Source: Lachnospiraceae bacterium
GTDB taxonomy: Bacteria > Bacillota > Clostridia > Lachnospirales > Lachnospiraceae
DNA length: 38,012 nt
Assembly: GCA_900767585.1 (NCBI GenBank)
Contig: CAAFZP010000148.1
Coordinates: 1 to 38,012, forward strand
Direction of reading: 5' to 3'
The notes below the pieces were generated by a model. That model searched no databases. It had not been told where the DNA came from and saw only the letters and a program-made list of their open reading frames with translations. Below, in pieces: positions 31,108 through 38,012 of this stretch. The translations under genes were made by a program, and so were the position numbers. How positions within the stretch are numbered: position 1 is the stretch's first letter; every line of letters begins with the position of its first letter.

Positions 31108-32640
31108 ATGGCAGAAGAAGCTGGCACTAGTAAAAAGCCAAAGAAATACACGGGGATCCTGCTTCATCCAACCTCACTTCCGGGGCCTTACGGCATCGGT
31201 GAGCTGGGTGCAGGCGCTTATAGATTTGTTGACTTTCTGGAACGTTCGGGATTGAACACATGGCAGGTACTGCCACTCGGACATACCGGATTTGGAGATT
31301 CTCCATATCAGCCGTTTTCCGCATTTGCGGGACAGCCGCTTATCATCAGTCTGGATCATCTGAAGGAGTTGCATCTTCTCTACGATGAAGACTTCCAGGA
31401 TATGCCGGCATGGAACGCGGAGCAGATCAACTATGGCGAGTTGATCGAGTTTAAAACAGGTCTGTTGAAGCTTGCCTATTCCCGTTTCCACGACGAAGCT
31501 TTATCTGATGGTATCCATGACAATCCGGAGATGAAGCAGGCATACGATAATTTCTGCGAGACATCTGTCTGGCTGGAGGATTACGCATTGTTCATGGCTG
31601 GCAAGGACTATCATCAGGGCATGCCTTGGTATATGTGGGAAGATAACCTGAAGAAACCAACCAAGAAGCAGAAGGAAACATGGGTGAAGAAGCTTGATAC
31701 CGAGATGGGCTATTATAGATTCATCCAGTTCCTGTTTTATTATGAATGGACAACCTTGAAGAAATATGCGAATGATAAGGGCATTTCCATTGTGGGCGAC
31801 ATCCCGATCTTCATGGCTTGGGACAGTGTGGATGTATGGGCAAACCAGAACCTGTTCCAGCTCGATTCCAAAGGATACCCGACCGTCGTTGCCGGAGTTC
31901 CACCGGATTATTTCTCAGCGACCGGACAGTTGTGGGGCAACCCGCTATATAACTGGAAGAAGCATACCGAGACCGGTTATGAGTGGTGGCTGAATCGTAT
32001 CCGTTACCAGCTGACACTCTGTGATTTCCTGCGAATCGACCATTTCCGTGGTTTCGATAAATATTGGGCGATTCCTTATGGCGAAGAAACCGCCATCAAT
32101 GGTAAATGGGTAGAAGCACCGGGTGTAAACTTCTTTACACAGCTTGAGGCAACCCTCGGTTATCATCTTCCGATTATTGCCGAAGATCTTGGCGAGATCG
32201 ATGATTCGGTTATCGAGCTGCGCGACAAATTCGGTCTGCCGGGCATGAAGGTATTGCAGTTTGCATTTGAGAATCCGGAGGAAAATGATTTCCTTCCACA
32301 CAACTTTGTTCGTAACTGTGTCTGCTATACAGGTACACACGATAACGATACAACCCTCGGCTGGTACAAGCACGCATATGAAGCTTCCAAAGACAAGCTG
32401 CGCCGCTACTTCTCAACCGATGGTTATGACATCTGCTGGATCATGATCCGTGCATGCTTCGGCTCTGTTGCCAACATGGCGATTGTACCAATGCAGGATG
32501 TATTATGCTTAGATTCCTGGGCGCGTATGAACACACCGGGTGTCGGCGAAGGAAACTGGGCATGGAGATACAAAGAAGACGCACTGACACACGAACTTGA
32601 AGCAAGATTATATGAAACCTGTAAAATGTTTGGACGATAA
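31108..32640 (+). CDS. malQ: 4-alpha-glucanotransferase (amylomaltase, GH77)
   Basis: 510 residues. Transfers alpha-1,4-glucan segments between maltodextrins in the cytoplasm, in glycogen or starch use. Motifs: GILLHPTSLPGPYGIGELG (start of the GH77 barrel), GDSPYQPFSAFAGQP, GDIPIFMAWDSVDVW, FLRIDHFRGF with the nucleophile D311, IIAEDLGEI with the acid/base E359, and TGTHDNDTTLGW with the third carboxylate D412. Length is normal. AGGAGG lies ten bases before the ATG. It heads a tight plus-strand unit with the acyltransferase and two membrane-protein genes; the functional link to those is not obvious. Confidence 0.97.
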   Translation: MAEEAGTSKKPKKYTGILLHPTSLPGPYGIGELGAGAYRFVDFLERSGLNTWQVLPLGHTGFGDSPYQPFSAFAGQPLIISLDHLKELHLLYDEDFQDMPAWNAEQINYGELIEFKTGLLKLAYSRFHDEALSDGIHDNPEMKQAYDNFCETSVWLEDYALFMAGKDYHQGMPWYMWEDNLKKPTKKQKETWVKKLDTEMGYYRFIQFLFYYEWTTLKKYANDKGISIVGDIPIFMAWDSVDVWANQNLFQLDSKGYPTVVAGVPPDYFSATGQLWGNPLYNWKKHTETGYEWWLNRIRYQLTLCDFLRIDHFRGFDKYWAIPYGEETAINGKWVEAPGVNFFTQLEATLGYHLPIIAEDLGEIDDSVIELRDKFGLPGMKVLQFAFENPEENDFLPHNFVRNCVCYTGTHDNDTTLGWYKHAYEASKDKLRRYFSTDGYDICWIMIRACFGSVANMAIVPMQDVLCLDSWARMNTPGVGEGNWAWRYKEDALTHELEARLYETCKMFGR

Positions 32641-32651
32641 GAGGTGTATCT

Positions 32652-33377
32652 ATGAAGACATTGGGAGTTGGAATCGTATTGATGGTGGCACTGTTTTTCT
32701 GTCTGCCATACCATCTCTACATGAAACAGCTATGGAAGAAAAATCCTGAGAAATCATGGGAAAAAGCACGCAAGTTTGTATCCGGCTTCTTCCGCCTGGA
32801 ATTAAAGCTGTCCGGATGCAAAGTAAACGTCATCGGAGAAGAAAATATACCGCAGGATGGACCGGTGTTATTCGTCGGCAACCACCGCAGTTATTTCGAC
32901 ATCCTGATCTATCATGAGGCAATCGGCAAGCCGCTTGGCTTCCTCGCCAAAAAAGAAATGGAAAAGATTCCGCTTCTGCCGCTTTATATGCGGGATATCG
33001 GATGTCTATTCTTAGACAGGGACGATATCAAGCAGGGCTTATCCGTGATCAAGCAGGGAACGGAGTACATGAAGCAGGGACATTCGATGGTCGTATTCCC
33101 GGAGGGAACCAGAAATCAGACCGACACACTCCTGCCATTTCGCGAGGGCGGATATAAGATGGCAGAGAAATCGAAATCCCCGATCGTTCCGGTATCGATC
33201 TGCCGTTCCGATCTGATGCTTGAATCTGCACCGAAGAGACGGATTCACAGCCACAACGTAACGATTGAATTCGGAAAGCCAATCTATCCTTGTGAGCTTC
33301 CTCCAAAGGAACGCAAGGAGCGATATGCAGAATTTCCAAAACTCATACAGGATATGTATGATAAAAATAACATTTAG
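32652..33377 (+). CDS. plsC: 1-acyl-sn-glycerol-3-phosphate acyltransferase (PlsC-like)
   Basis: 241 residues with an N-terminal membrane helix (LGVGIVLMVALFFCLPYHLY). Acyltransferase motif I is GNHRSYFD (H78 and D83, the HX4D catalytic pair), motif III is VVFPEGTRN (E151, G152, T153), and motif IV is PIVPVSI. The enzyme acylates lysophosphatidate to phosphatidate at the inner membrane face in phospholipid synthesis. Starts 11 bp after malQ with AAGAGGTG upstream, so probably co-transcribed. Related acyltransferases with other acceptors share these motifs, so the exact acceptor is inferred. Confidence 0.93.
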   Translation: MKTLGVGIVLMVALFFCLPYHLYMKQLWKKNPEKSWEKARKFVSGFFRLELKLSGCKVNVIGEENIPQDGPVLFVGNHRSYFDILIYHEAIGKPLGFLAKKEMEKIPLLPLYMRDIGCLFLDRDDIKQGLSVIKQGTEYMKQGHSMVVFPEGTRNQTDTLLPFREGGYKMAEKSKSPIVPVSICRSDLMLESAPKRRIHSHNVTIEFGKPIYPCELPPKERKERYAEFPKLIQDMYDKNNI

Positions 33378-33392
33378 AGGAGGATTTGAACC

Positions 33393-33989
33393 ATGCCTTG
33401 GTGGTTAATCATGATTATCGTCATCGTAGTAGCACTTGCACTTATGCTCGTGTTATACAAAGTCGGTGACAAGCTACAGAAGAAACAAAGCGCACAGAGA
33501 GAACAGATGGCGGAAGCCGCACAACCGATGAATATGTTGATCATCGACAAGAAAATGCTGCCGATGAAAGACGCCGGACTTCCGAAAATGGTAATGGAAC
33601 AGACACCGAAGCGTTACCAGAAAGCAAAGCTTCCAATCGCAAAGGTTAAGGTTGGTCCACAGATTATGAACATGATCTGTGATGATGCGATCTTCGACGA
33701 GCTTCCAACCAGAGGCGAAGTAAAAGCGATGGTCAGCGGCATTTACATCATCAGTGTCAAGAGCGTCCGTGGCAAGAAGGTGGCTCAGGAAGAAGAAACT
33801 GGCAAGAAGAAGAAAAAGGGCAACTGGCGTACACGTATGCGGAAGCGTCAGGTTGAGATGCAGAAGCAGTTAAACGCAGAAATGCTCGAAAAAGCAAAAT
33901 CCAAGGGCAAAGACAAACCTGTTGAAAAGTCCAAGGAAGAGCTTCGTCGAGAGAAAGAAAGAGCGAAGAAGATCAGTGACAAGATGTAA
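33393..33989 (+). CDS. Membrane-anchored protein of unknown function with basic C-terminal tail
   Basis: 198 residues. One N-terminal membrane helix (WWLIMIIVIVVALALMLVLY) is followed by a soluble part, residues about 25-115, with PKRYQKAKLPIAKVKVGPQI and FDELPTRGEVKAMVSGIYII, then a long lysine-, arginine- and glutamate-rich helix (about 125-198). The predicted topology puts the charged tail in the cytoplasm. It starts 15 bp after plsC with a strong AGGAGG, and the CPBP gene begins at its 3' end. I do not recognise the family; the same order in other Lachnospiraceae would be worth testing. The charged tail suggests RNA or protein binding, but that is a guess. Confidence 0.8.
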   Translation: MPWWLIMIIVIVVALALMLVLYKVGDKLQKKQSAQREQMAEAAQPMNMLIIDKKMLPMKDAGLPKMVMEQTPKRYQKAKLPIAKVKVGPQIMNMICDDAIFDELPTRGEVKAMVSGIYIISVKSVRGKKVAQEEETGKKKKKGNWRTRMRKRQVEMQKQLNAEMLEKAKSKGKDKPVEKSKEELRREKERAKKISDKM

Positions 33990-34902
33990 TAAGCAGCCGG
34001 CAAAATTGAAAGATATTATCGGTTCCTTTACACCATTTCTGGTTGCTGTGCTGGCACAGTACATATTAAACTTCCTGGATGTTGCGATTCTTTTCATCCG
34101 GAATATGCGCTCGGATGCGCCTGTCAGCCGCAGTGCAACGATTGGCAAACTATTGCAAATGGATTACAACCAGCCCATGAATCAGGCCTACCTTGTGCTT
34201 GCACAGCACATTGTATTTCTGATTTGTTTCGGGATCTGGTATTACCGCATATTTTATCGGGGAAGTATCGTTTCCACAGACGAAACTTTCGAAGATAATG
34301 CACAAGGACGCATGAAAAATATTTTTTCATGCGTCTGTTCTATACGGACTCCATTTTTATTGCTTGCCGGTGTTGCAATCCAGATCATGGTGGATGGAAT
34401 TCTGAATATAGTGAGTCCCCTCTTCCCGGATACCTTTGCAGCCTACTACGACCTTGTATCCAAGGCGGTCGGTGTAAACCGGGCAGTTCCGATGATCATT
34501 GCAACCTTTGTGATTGCCCCGATCGGCGAAGAATTATTCTTCCGCGGTGTGATCCTGGGTTATGCGAAACGCTACATGCCACCGGCTGTCGCAATCCTGT
34601 TTCAGGGTGTGCTGTTCGGACTATATCATGGCAATATCGTACAGGGCATCTACGCATGCATCTTAGGATGTCTGCTTGGATATGTAGCTTACAAATCAGA
34701 AAGTCTCATTCCTGGTATGATCCTGCATTTTAGCATCAACCTGAGTGTACTGTTCATTCCATCCGTATGGTTTGAGAACACAGTACGATGCGGTATCATC
34801 ACGGCTGGCGCGTTGGTGCTTACTGTGCTGTTCGTATGGCTGGCGATGAGAAAACACAAAACAAAGAAAGCACATGTAAAAGCTGAATCAAGCGAAGATT
34901 AA
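33976..34902 (+). CDS. CPBP-family intramembrane metalloprotease
   Basis: About 308 residues, around eight hydrophobic segments. The CPBP (CAAX/Abi) signature is present: EELFFRG (EExxxR, motif 1), LFGLYHGN (FxxxH, motif 2) and HFSIN (HxxxN, motif 3), all near the C-terminus in conserved order. Members process prenylated or membrane peptides and sometimes confer bacteriocin immunity. The start is uncertain: GTG at 33976 overlaps the previous gene by 14 bp and is preceded by purine-rich sequence; a TTG at 33922 or a later TTG are alternatives. It ends directly at a strong bidirectional terminator, closing the malQ unit. Confidence 0.9.
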   Translation: MTRCNKQPAKLKDIIGSFTPFLVAVLAQYILNFLDVAILFIRNMRSDAPVSRSATIGKLLQMDYNQPMNQAYLVLAQHIVFLICFGIWYYRIFYRGSIVSTDETFEDNAQGRMKNIFSCVCSIRTPFLLLAGVAIQIMVDGILNIVSPLFPDTFAAYYDLVSKAVGVNRAVPMIIATFVIAPIGEELFFRGVILGYAKRYMPPAVAILFQGVLFGLYHGNIVQGIYACILGCLLGYVAYKSESLIPGMILHFSINLSVLFIPSVWFENTVRCGIITAGALVLTVLFVWLAMRKHKTKKAHVKAESSED

Positions 34903-34947
34903 AAAAACTGCAAGTAGCAAAAACACTACTTGCAGTTTTTCTTTTTT
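34901..34947 (+). terminator. Strong intrinsic terminator, probably bidirectional
   Basis: Perfect 10-bp stem CTGCAAGTAG/CTACTTGCAG with an 8-nt loop; TTTTTCTTTTTT follows on the plus strand and seven A residues precede it, so it can also stop the minus-strand DUF3137 gene. Confidence 0.95.
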
Positions 34948-34977
34948 ATGCTCGCCTGCCAATTTTATTGGTAATAC

Positions 34978-35898
34978 TCATGACAAATTGTTCTGACAAC
35001 CATCAATCATTATATCAAAAATCGCTAAAACATCTGATAATTCTTTCCGAAACTCCTGCCTGCATAACTCAATACCGCTCTTATCTTTTACTTGTCTCTT
35101 TGTTTCAAATAAATTTTTATCATTGTTACAGGCAACCACAGCTGTATCTCCTGCAAACTGAACACTGGTACGTTTCCCCAGTTTCTTTAATCCCGAGATA
35201 AGCTTAGGTGTTAATACAGATTGCGCAGCCGTCTCATCCGATGCAATAACATCAAAACGTTTATCAAATACACGATCTCCTGTTTCCAGGCAATTTTCTT
35301 CTTCGGAGCCCCGTTTTCCCTTAATTAGCACATATCCATTCACACTTTTATTTAACGACACGGTCATGAATTGTCCCGCAAAATTTGTGACCGTCATTTT
35401 CATGTTATTTTCGTTTGCAGTGTAATCCTGGCTTTCTAATTTCAACTCAAGATCACAGTATGTAAATTCTACATTTCTATATATTCCATGAATATAATCC
35501 GATCCTGTAACACTATTATAATTCGGAAGGAAACTACAGTTTTTTAAGAATTCCTCATCCACATATTCGCTTGGCATATAATCTATAACCTGTATCTTCT
35601 CCTCAAGAACGCCTAGCACAATGTTCCGTCCTATAAACGCTTTCAGATCGTTCATCTTTTTATTGCCAATCAATGCAAGTGCAAACCCTATCGCGATGCT
35701 CGCCACAGGTATTGTTCTAAGAATTGTAAGCATCGTCGGATCATATATATCAAGCCATATCACAATCACTATGGGAAGAATTATTCCAACCAAGGACAAA
35801 TACATAGGAATCTTAATGATATTAATCGTTCTCTGTTTTGCCTTTATTATGGTCTGCATTTCTTCATCATAATCACATAAGTCCTGCCTTTCATCCAT
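34978..35898 (-). CDS. DUF3137-family membrane protein
   Basis: 306 residues. Two adjacent membrane helices (YLSLVGIILPIVIVIWLDIY and ILRTIPVASIAIGFALALIG) near the N-terminus, then a soluble strand-rich domain (SVTGSDYIHGIYRNVEFTYC, TVTNFAGQFMTVSLNKSVNG) resembling DUF3137 proteins, whose function is not known. The ATG overlaps the stop of the nucleotidyltransferase gene by one base (TAATG), a sign of coupled translation. Base composition is visibly AT-richer than the flanking genes. No catalytic residues can be assigned. Confidence in the family is moderate. Confidence 0.75.
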   Translation of the reverse strand: MDERQDLCDYDEEMQTIIKAKQRTINIIKIPMYLSLVGIILPIVIVIWLDIYDPTMLTILRTIPVASIAIGFALALIGNKKMNDLKAFIGRNIVLGVLEEKIQVIDYMPSEYVDEEFLKNCSFLPNYNSVTGSDYIHGIYRNVEFTYCDLELKLESQDYTANENNMKMTVTNFAGQFMTVSLNKSVNGYVLIKGKRGSEEENCLETGDRVFDKRFDVIASDETAAQSVLTPKLISGLKKLGKRTSVQFAGDTAVVACNNDKNLFETKRQVKDKSGIELCRQEFRKELSDVLAIFDIMIDGCQNNLS

Positions 35899-36230
35899 TA
35901 TGCAACATTTACTCCTTCCTCTAGCACATTTCTATAAAAAGGTAATGCATCTGACCAATATTCAAATTGATCTATATTCTTAATAATCGGTGATATAGTT
36001 TTACCATACTTTAACTCTATTTCAAATGCTAAATCAAATATCTGATTTTCATATTGTAATATCTGCTTATCCGACAAATTAACCAAAATCATGATATCTA
36101 TATCAGAATTCTCATTATAGTCGCCTCTTGCATACGACCCATATAAGATTGCCTTTTCAAAGCTATTTCCCAGTAATTTTGATACTTCCTGAATAAACTC
36201 ACGTAATTCATCTTTTAATACATATGGCAT
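35898..36230 (-). CDS. Minimal nucleotidyltransferase (MNT/MntA-type)
   Basis: 110 residues. Nucleotidyltransferase signature GSYARGDYNENSDIDI: G31-S32 and the metal-binding D43 and D45. Such minimal proteins (MntA type) often act as antitoxins that adenylylate a HEPN RNase partner encoded next to them. Here no HEPN gene is visible; the translationally coupled neighbour is the DUF3137 protein. AGGAGGTGAG lies just before the ATG, and a TATAAT sits at 36262-36267 on the minus strand. AT-rich like its partner, in contrast with ddl and malQ. Enzyme fold is secure, biological role is not. Confidence 0.9.
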   Translation of the reverse strand: MPYVLKDELREFIQEVSKLLGNSFEKAILYGSYARGDYNENSDIDIMILVNLSDKQILQYENQIFDLAFEIELKYGKTISPIIKNIDQFEYWSDALPFYRNVLEEGVNVA

Positions 36231-36280
36231 AATCTCACCTCCTATTTTTTCTAAAATATATTATACTCTGTATCCCATAC

Positions 36281-36727
36281 CTAATCCGCCAAATTATGCA
36301 CATGCACCTTCATCTTCCGCTCCATCAGCGACTCATTTCCCATCTCCATCGTATATTGTAGTGCGAGCCGAAGGGAAAACTCCTCTGCCAGAACGGCCGC
36401 CTCATAATCGATTCCCTCTGCCGTATGCAGGAAATGCTTCGTCTGCAGGGTCACCGGAATCGAGCCATAGCCGGTTGCATATTTCGTGTGATGCGTTAAG
36501 CCATGCTCATATACGAAGTCCGAATTCAGCTCACCACTCCGCGTCACACGGAGCCGGTTGTCGGAGAACAGCATCGTACAGCGTGTCTTGTGTCCATCGC
36601 CGGACACATCCTCCACGTAAGTAAGCTTCATGCCCTGTTCCGTCATGCTTGCCAGTGCGGTCACCTGCGAGCGCATCACTTCGCCGGTCTCCACATCTAC
36701 ATTTTCAAACTCAATGACTGCTTTCAT
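36281..36727 (-). CDS. DUF1934 (YwiB-like) beta-barrel protein
   Basis: 148 residues, cytoplasmic. The pattern EQGMKLTYVED, TMLFSDNRLRVTRSGELNSD, YATGYGSIPVTLQTKHFLHT and LALQYTMEMG matches the DUF1934 family, a calycin-like barrel of unknown function. Its ATG overlaps the ddl stop by one base (TAATG), so translation is coupled and it is the second gene of the ddl unit. No catalytic residues are recognised. In Bacillus the relative YwiB lies near argS; here it sits with ddl. Confidence 0.88.
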   Translation of the reverse strand: MKAVIEFENVDVETGEVMRSQVTALASMTEQGMKLTYVEDVSGDGHKTRCTMLFSDNRLRVTRSGELNSDFVYEHGLTHHTKYATGYGSIPVTLQTKHFLHTAEGIDYEAAVLAEEFSLRLALQYTMEMGNESLMERKMKVHVHNLAD

Positions 36728-37779
36728 TACGGACGTTCCTTTGCCATCTCGATCAAAGTCTCTACCAGACTCTCAATCGAATATCCCTTATCCTTCCAGA
36801 GCATCGGATACATACTGATGGAAGTAAAGCCAGGTAATGTGTTAATCTCATTAAATACGACCTCGTTCGTATCCTTCTCCAGGAAGAAATCTACACGGGA
36901 AAGACCGAATCCGTCCAGTGCATTGAAGATTGCAACCGCATCCTTCTGCACTTCTGCCTCTTTTCCATCCGGAAGGTCAGCACCGATCACAGTTTTGGAC
37001 TCTGCATTGTTGTACTTGGCATCGAAATCATAGAATTCTGCTGCCGCAAGAATCTCACCCACGCGGGATGCCTTTGTACCCTTACCATAGCCAAGGACAG
37101 CACACTCGATCTCACGACCGACGATCGTCTCCTCAACCAGAATCTTATAATCATGCTTTGCAGCTTCCTTCAGGGCAACAACCAATGCTGCACGGTCATC
37201 CGCCTTGGAAACGCCCTTGGAAGAACCTGCCTTGGAAGGCTTTACAAATACCGGATAAGAAAGCTTTGCTTCCACGCGGGCTGTCACCTCATCAATATCA
37301 TCCAATTGTTCTGCCAGCACCGGCACATAAACAGCCTGGCGGATTCCAAGTGTATCAACGACCAGCTTAGTATAGAACTTATCCATAGATGCAGCGGAAG
37401 CGAACACACCACATCCGACATATGGGATATCCGCCATCTCAAACAATCCCTGAATCGTTCCATCCTCACCATACATGCCATGCAGTACCGGGAAGATCAC
37501 ATCGATCGGCTGCACCTTCATCATATCGTCCTGCGAAATGATAAGGCCGCCCTTTGTATCCGGGGAAATGATTGCAGAAACAGGACTTTGCTTCCAGCTT
37601 CCGTCCTCGATGCTTGCGATATCTTCCGCCAGCTTCCACTCGCCGTCTTTCGTAATTCCGATCAGGAACATGTTGTATTTCTCAAGATTTACTGCTTTGG
37701 CGATTGTAACAACTGACACGCAGGATACTTCATGCTCGGATGAGCGGCCGCCAAATATAACTGCTAGATTCTTTTTCAT
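36727..37779 (-). CDS. ddl: D-alanine--D-alanine ligase
   Basis: 350 residues, ATP-grasp enzyme making the D-Ala-D-Ala end of the peptidoglycan stem peptide. Motifs: VIFGGRSSEHEVSCVSV (N-terminal glycine loop with the E that binds the first D-Ala), HGMYGEDGTIQG, FVKPSKAGSSKGVSK (ATP-grasp), EFYDFDAKYNN (the omega loop with K255 and Y256) and FNEINTLPGFTS (Mg ligands). Tyrosine in the AKY position is the form linked to D-Ala-D-Ala rather than D-lactate, so vancomycin sensitivity would be expected. AAAGG precedes the ATG. Forms a coupled unit with the DUF1934 gene. A long palindromic element lies upstream. Confidence 0.97.
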   Translation of the reverse strand: MKKNLAVIFGGRSSEHEVSCVSVVTIAKAVNLEKYNMFLIGITKDGEWKLAEDIASIEDGSWKQSPVSAIISPDTKGGLIISQDDMMKVQPIDVIFPVLHGMYGEDGTIQGLFEMADIPYVGCGVFASAASMDKFYTKLVVDTLGIRQAVYVPVLAEQLDDIDEVTARVEAKLSYPVFVKPSKAGSSKGVSKADDRAALVVALKEAAKHDYKILVEETIVGREIECAVLGYGKGTKASRVGEILAAAEFYDFDAKYNNAESKTVIGADLPDGKEAEVQKDAVAIFNALDGFGLSRVDFFLEKDTNEVVFNEINTLPGFTSISMYPMLWKDKGYSIESLVETLIEMAKERP

Positions 37780-37847
37780 GGTTTTTGCCTTTCTTTATGT
37801 ATTATTTTTATCGCATTTTGCATAACCATTTACTCTTCCAATCAGCA

Positions 37848-37996
37848 TTTCAACAATTACTATTCTGCGCAGACTCGCTCTCGCTCAGAGAAACACATAG
37901 CGGTACTAAATTCGCTGCACCAGCCAAATAGCTGGCACAGCTTATTAAGTACCGATGTGTTTATATGGTCTGCTTAAGAATAGTAATTATTGAAAC
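37848..37996. mobile_element. ~149-bp imperfect palindrome upstream of ddl (MITE-like)
   Basis: The left arm starts TTTCAACAATTACTATTCT and returns as the right arm AGAATAGTAATTATTGAAAC. Further in, AAACACATAGCGGTACT pairs with AGTACCGATGTGTTT, and CCAGC with GCTGG around a CAAATA loop. The left arm has a larger insertion (a GCTCTCGCT stretch). No ORF inside. It shares no obvious sequence with the palindrome at 29663-29823 but has the same size and design. The window ends 16 bp later, so further features to the right cannot be judged. Positions 37780-37847 hold only AT-rich leader. Confidence 0.7.
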
Positions 37997-38012
37997 GCAT
38001 AATTCACATACC

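Noticed and set aside
35898..36230. Classic MNT/HEPN toxin-antitoxin pair
   Set aside because: The nucleotidyltransferase is clear, but neither neighbour has a HEPN R-x4-6-H motif or a HEPN-like helical length.

Overview
The window looks like a chromosomal segment of a motile, Gram-positive, anaerobic Lachnospiraceae bacterium (Roseburia, Agathobacter, Lachnospira or Butyrivibrio relatives). The grounds are clostridial ChW-repeat surface proteins, a flagellin with sigma-28-type promoters, an S-box (SAM-I) riboswitch before metK, a large Firmicutes-type SRP RNA, and Firmicutes core genes (tadA, rsmA, tatD, ddl). No rRNA, tRNA, CRISPR array, prophage or intact insertion sequence was seen. Species cannot be fixed from the sequence alone.

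Layout, left to right. 1-550: start of metK (minus) with its SAM-I riboswitch, terminator and promoter. 629-1683: HIT-family hydrolase and VanZ-like membrane protein (minus). 1758-7161: motility block (minus) with fliS, flagellin and a 1098-residue protein with a FliK-like tail; the last two each have a sigma-28-type promoter of identical geometry. 7200-8366: aldose 1-epimerase with terminator, promoter and an operator-like inverted repeat. 8504-8880: small Ig-like protein. 9031-19345: cell-surface block with two secreted ChW proteins (893 and 2250 aa, minus) flanking a G5+M23 peptidoglycan hydrolase on the plus strand. 19360-23475: glycan genes (minus) in the order GT2 glycosyltransferase, flippase, VioA-like aminotransferase, VioB-like acyltransferase. 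These run with gaps under 20 bp straight into the 2250-aa ChW gene, so sugar synthesis and giant surface protein appear to form one transcription unit. A terminator sits just before its first gene.

23536-25118: HD protein, SRP RNA, tadA (minus). 25265-25810: GNAT acetyltransferase (plus). 25792-28644: a Lachnospiraceae protein of unknown function, then rsmA and tatD (minus). 28794-34947 (plus): a miniature soluble chemoreceptor, a 161-bp palindromic element, an aminotransferase, then malQ, a PlsC-like acyltransferase, a membrane-anchored unknown and a CPBP protease in tight array, closed by a strong terminator. 34978-36230: an AT-richer pair, minimal nucleotidyltransferase plus DUF3137 membrane protein, which looks acquired. 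36281-37779: DUF1934 protein and ddl (minus). 37848-37996: a second long palindromic element upstream of ddl.

The most unusual content is the glycan/ChW operon with eight copies of a roughly 130-residue repeat combining an Asp-rich DxDxDG loop with a CxxC pair, the two long palindromes, the chemoreceptor whose PocR-like sensor appears internally deleted, and the nucleotidyltransferase/DUF3137 pair. All database-type assignments come from recognition of motifs by eye, without any search.
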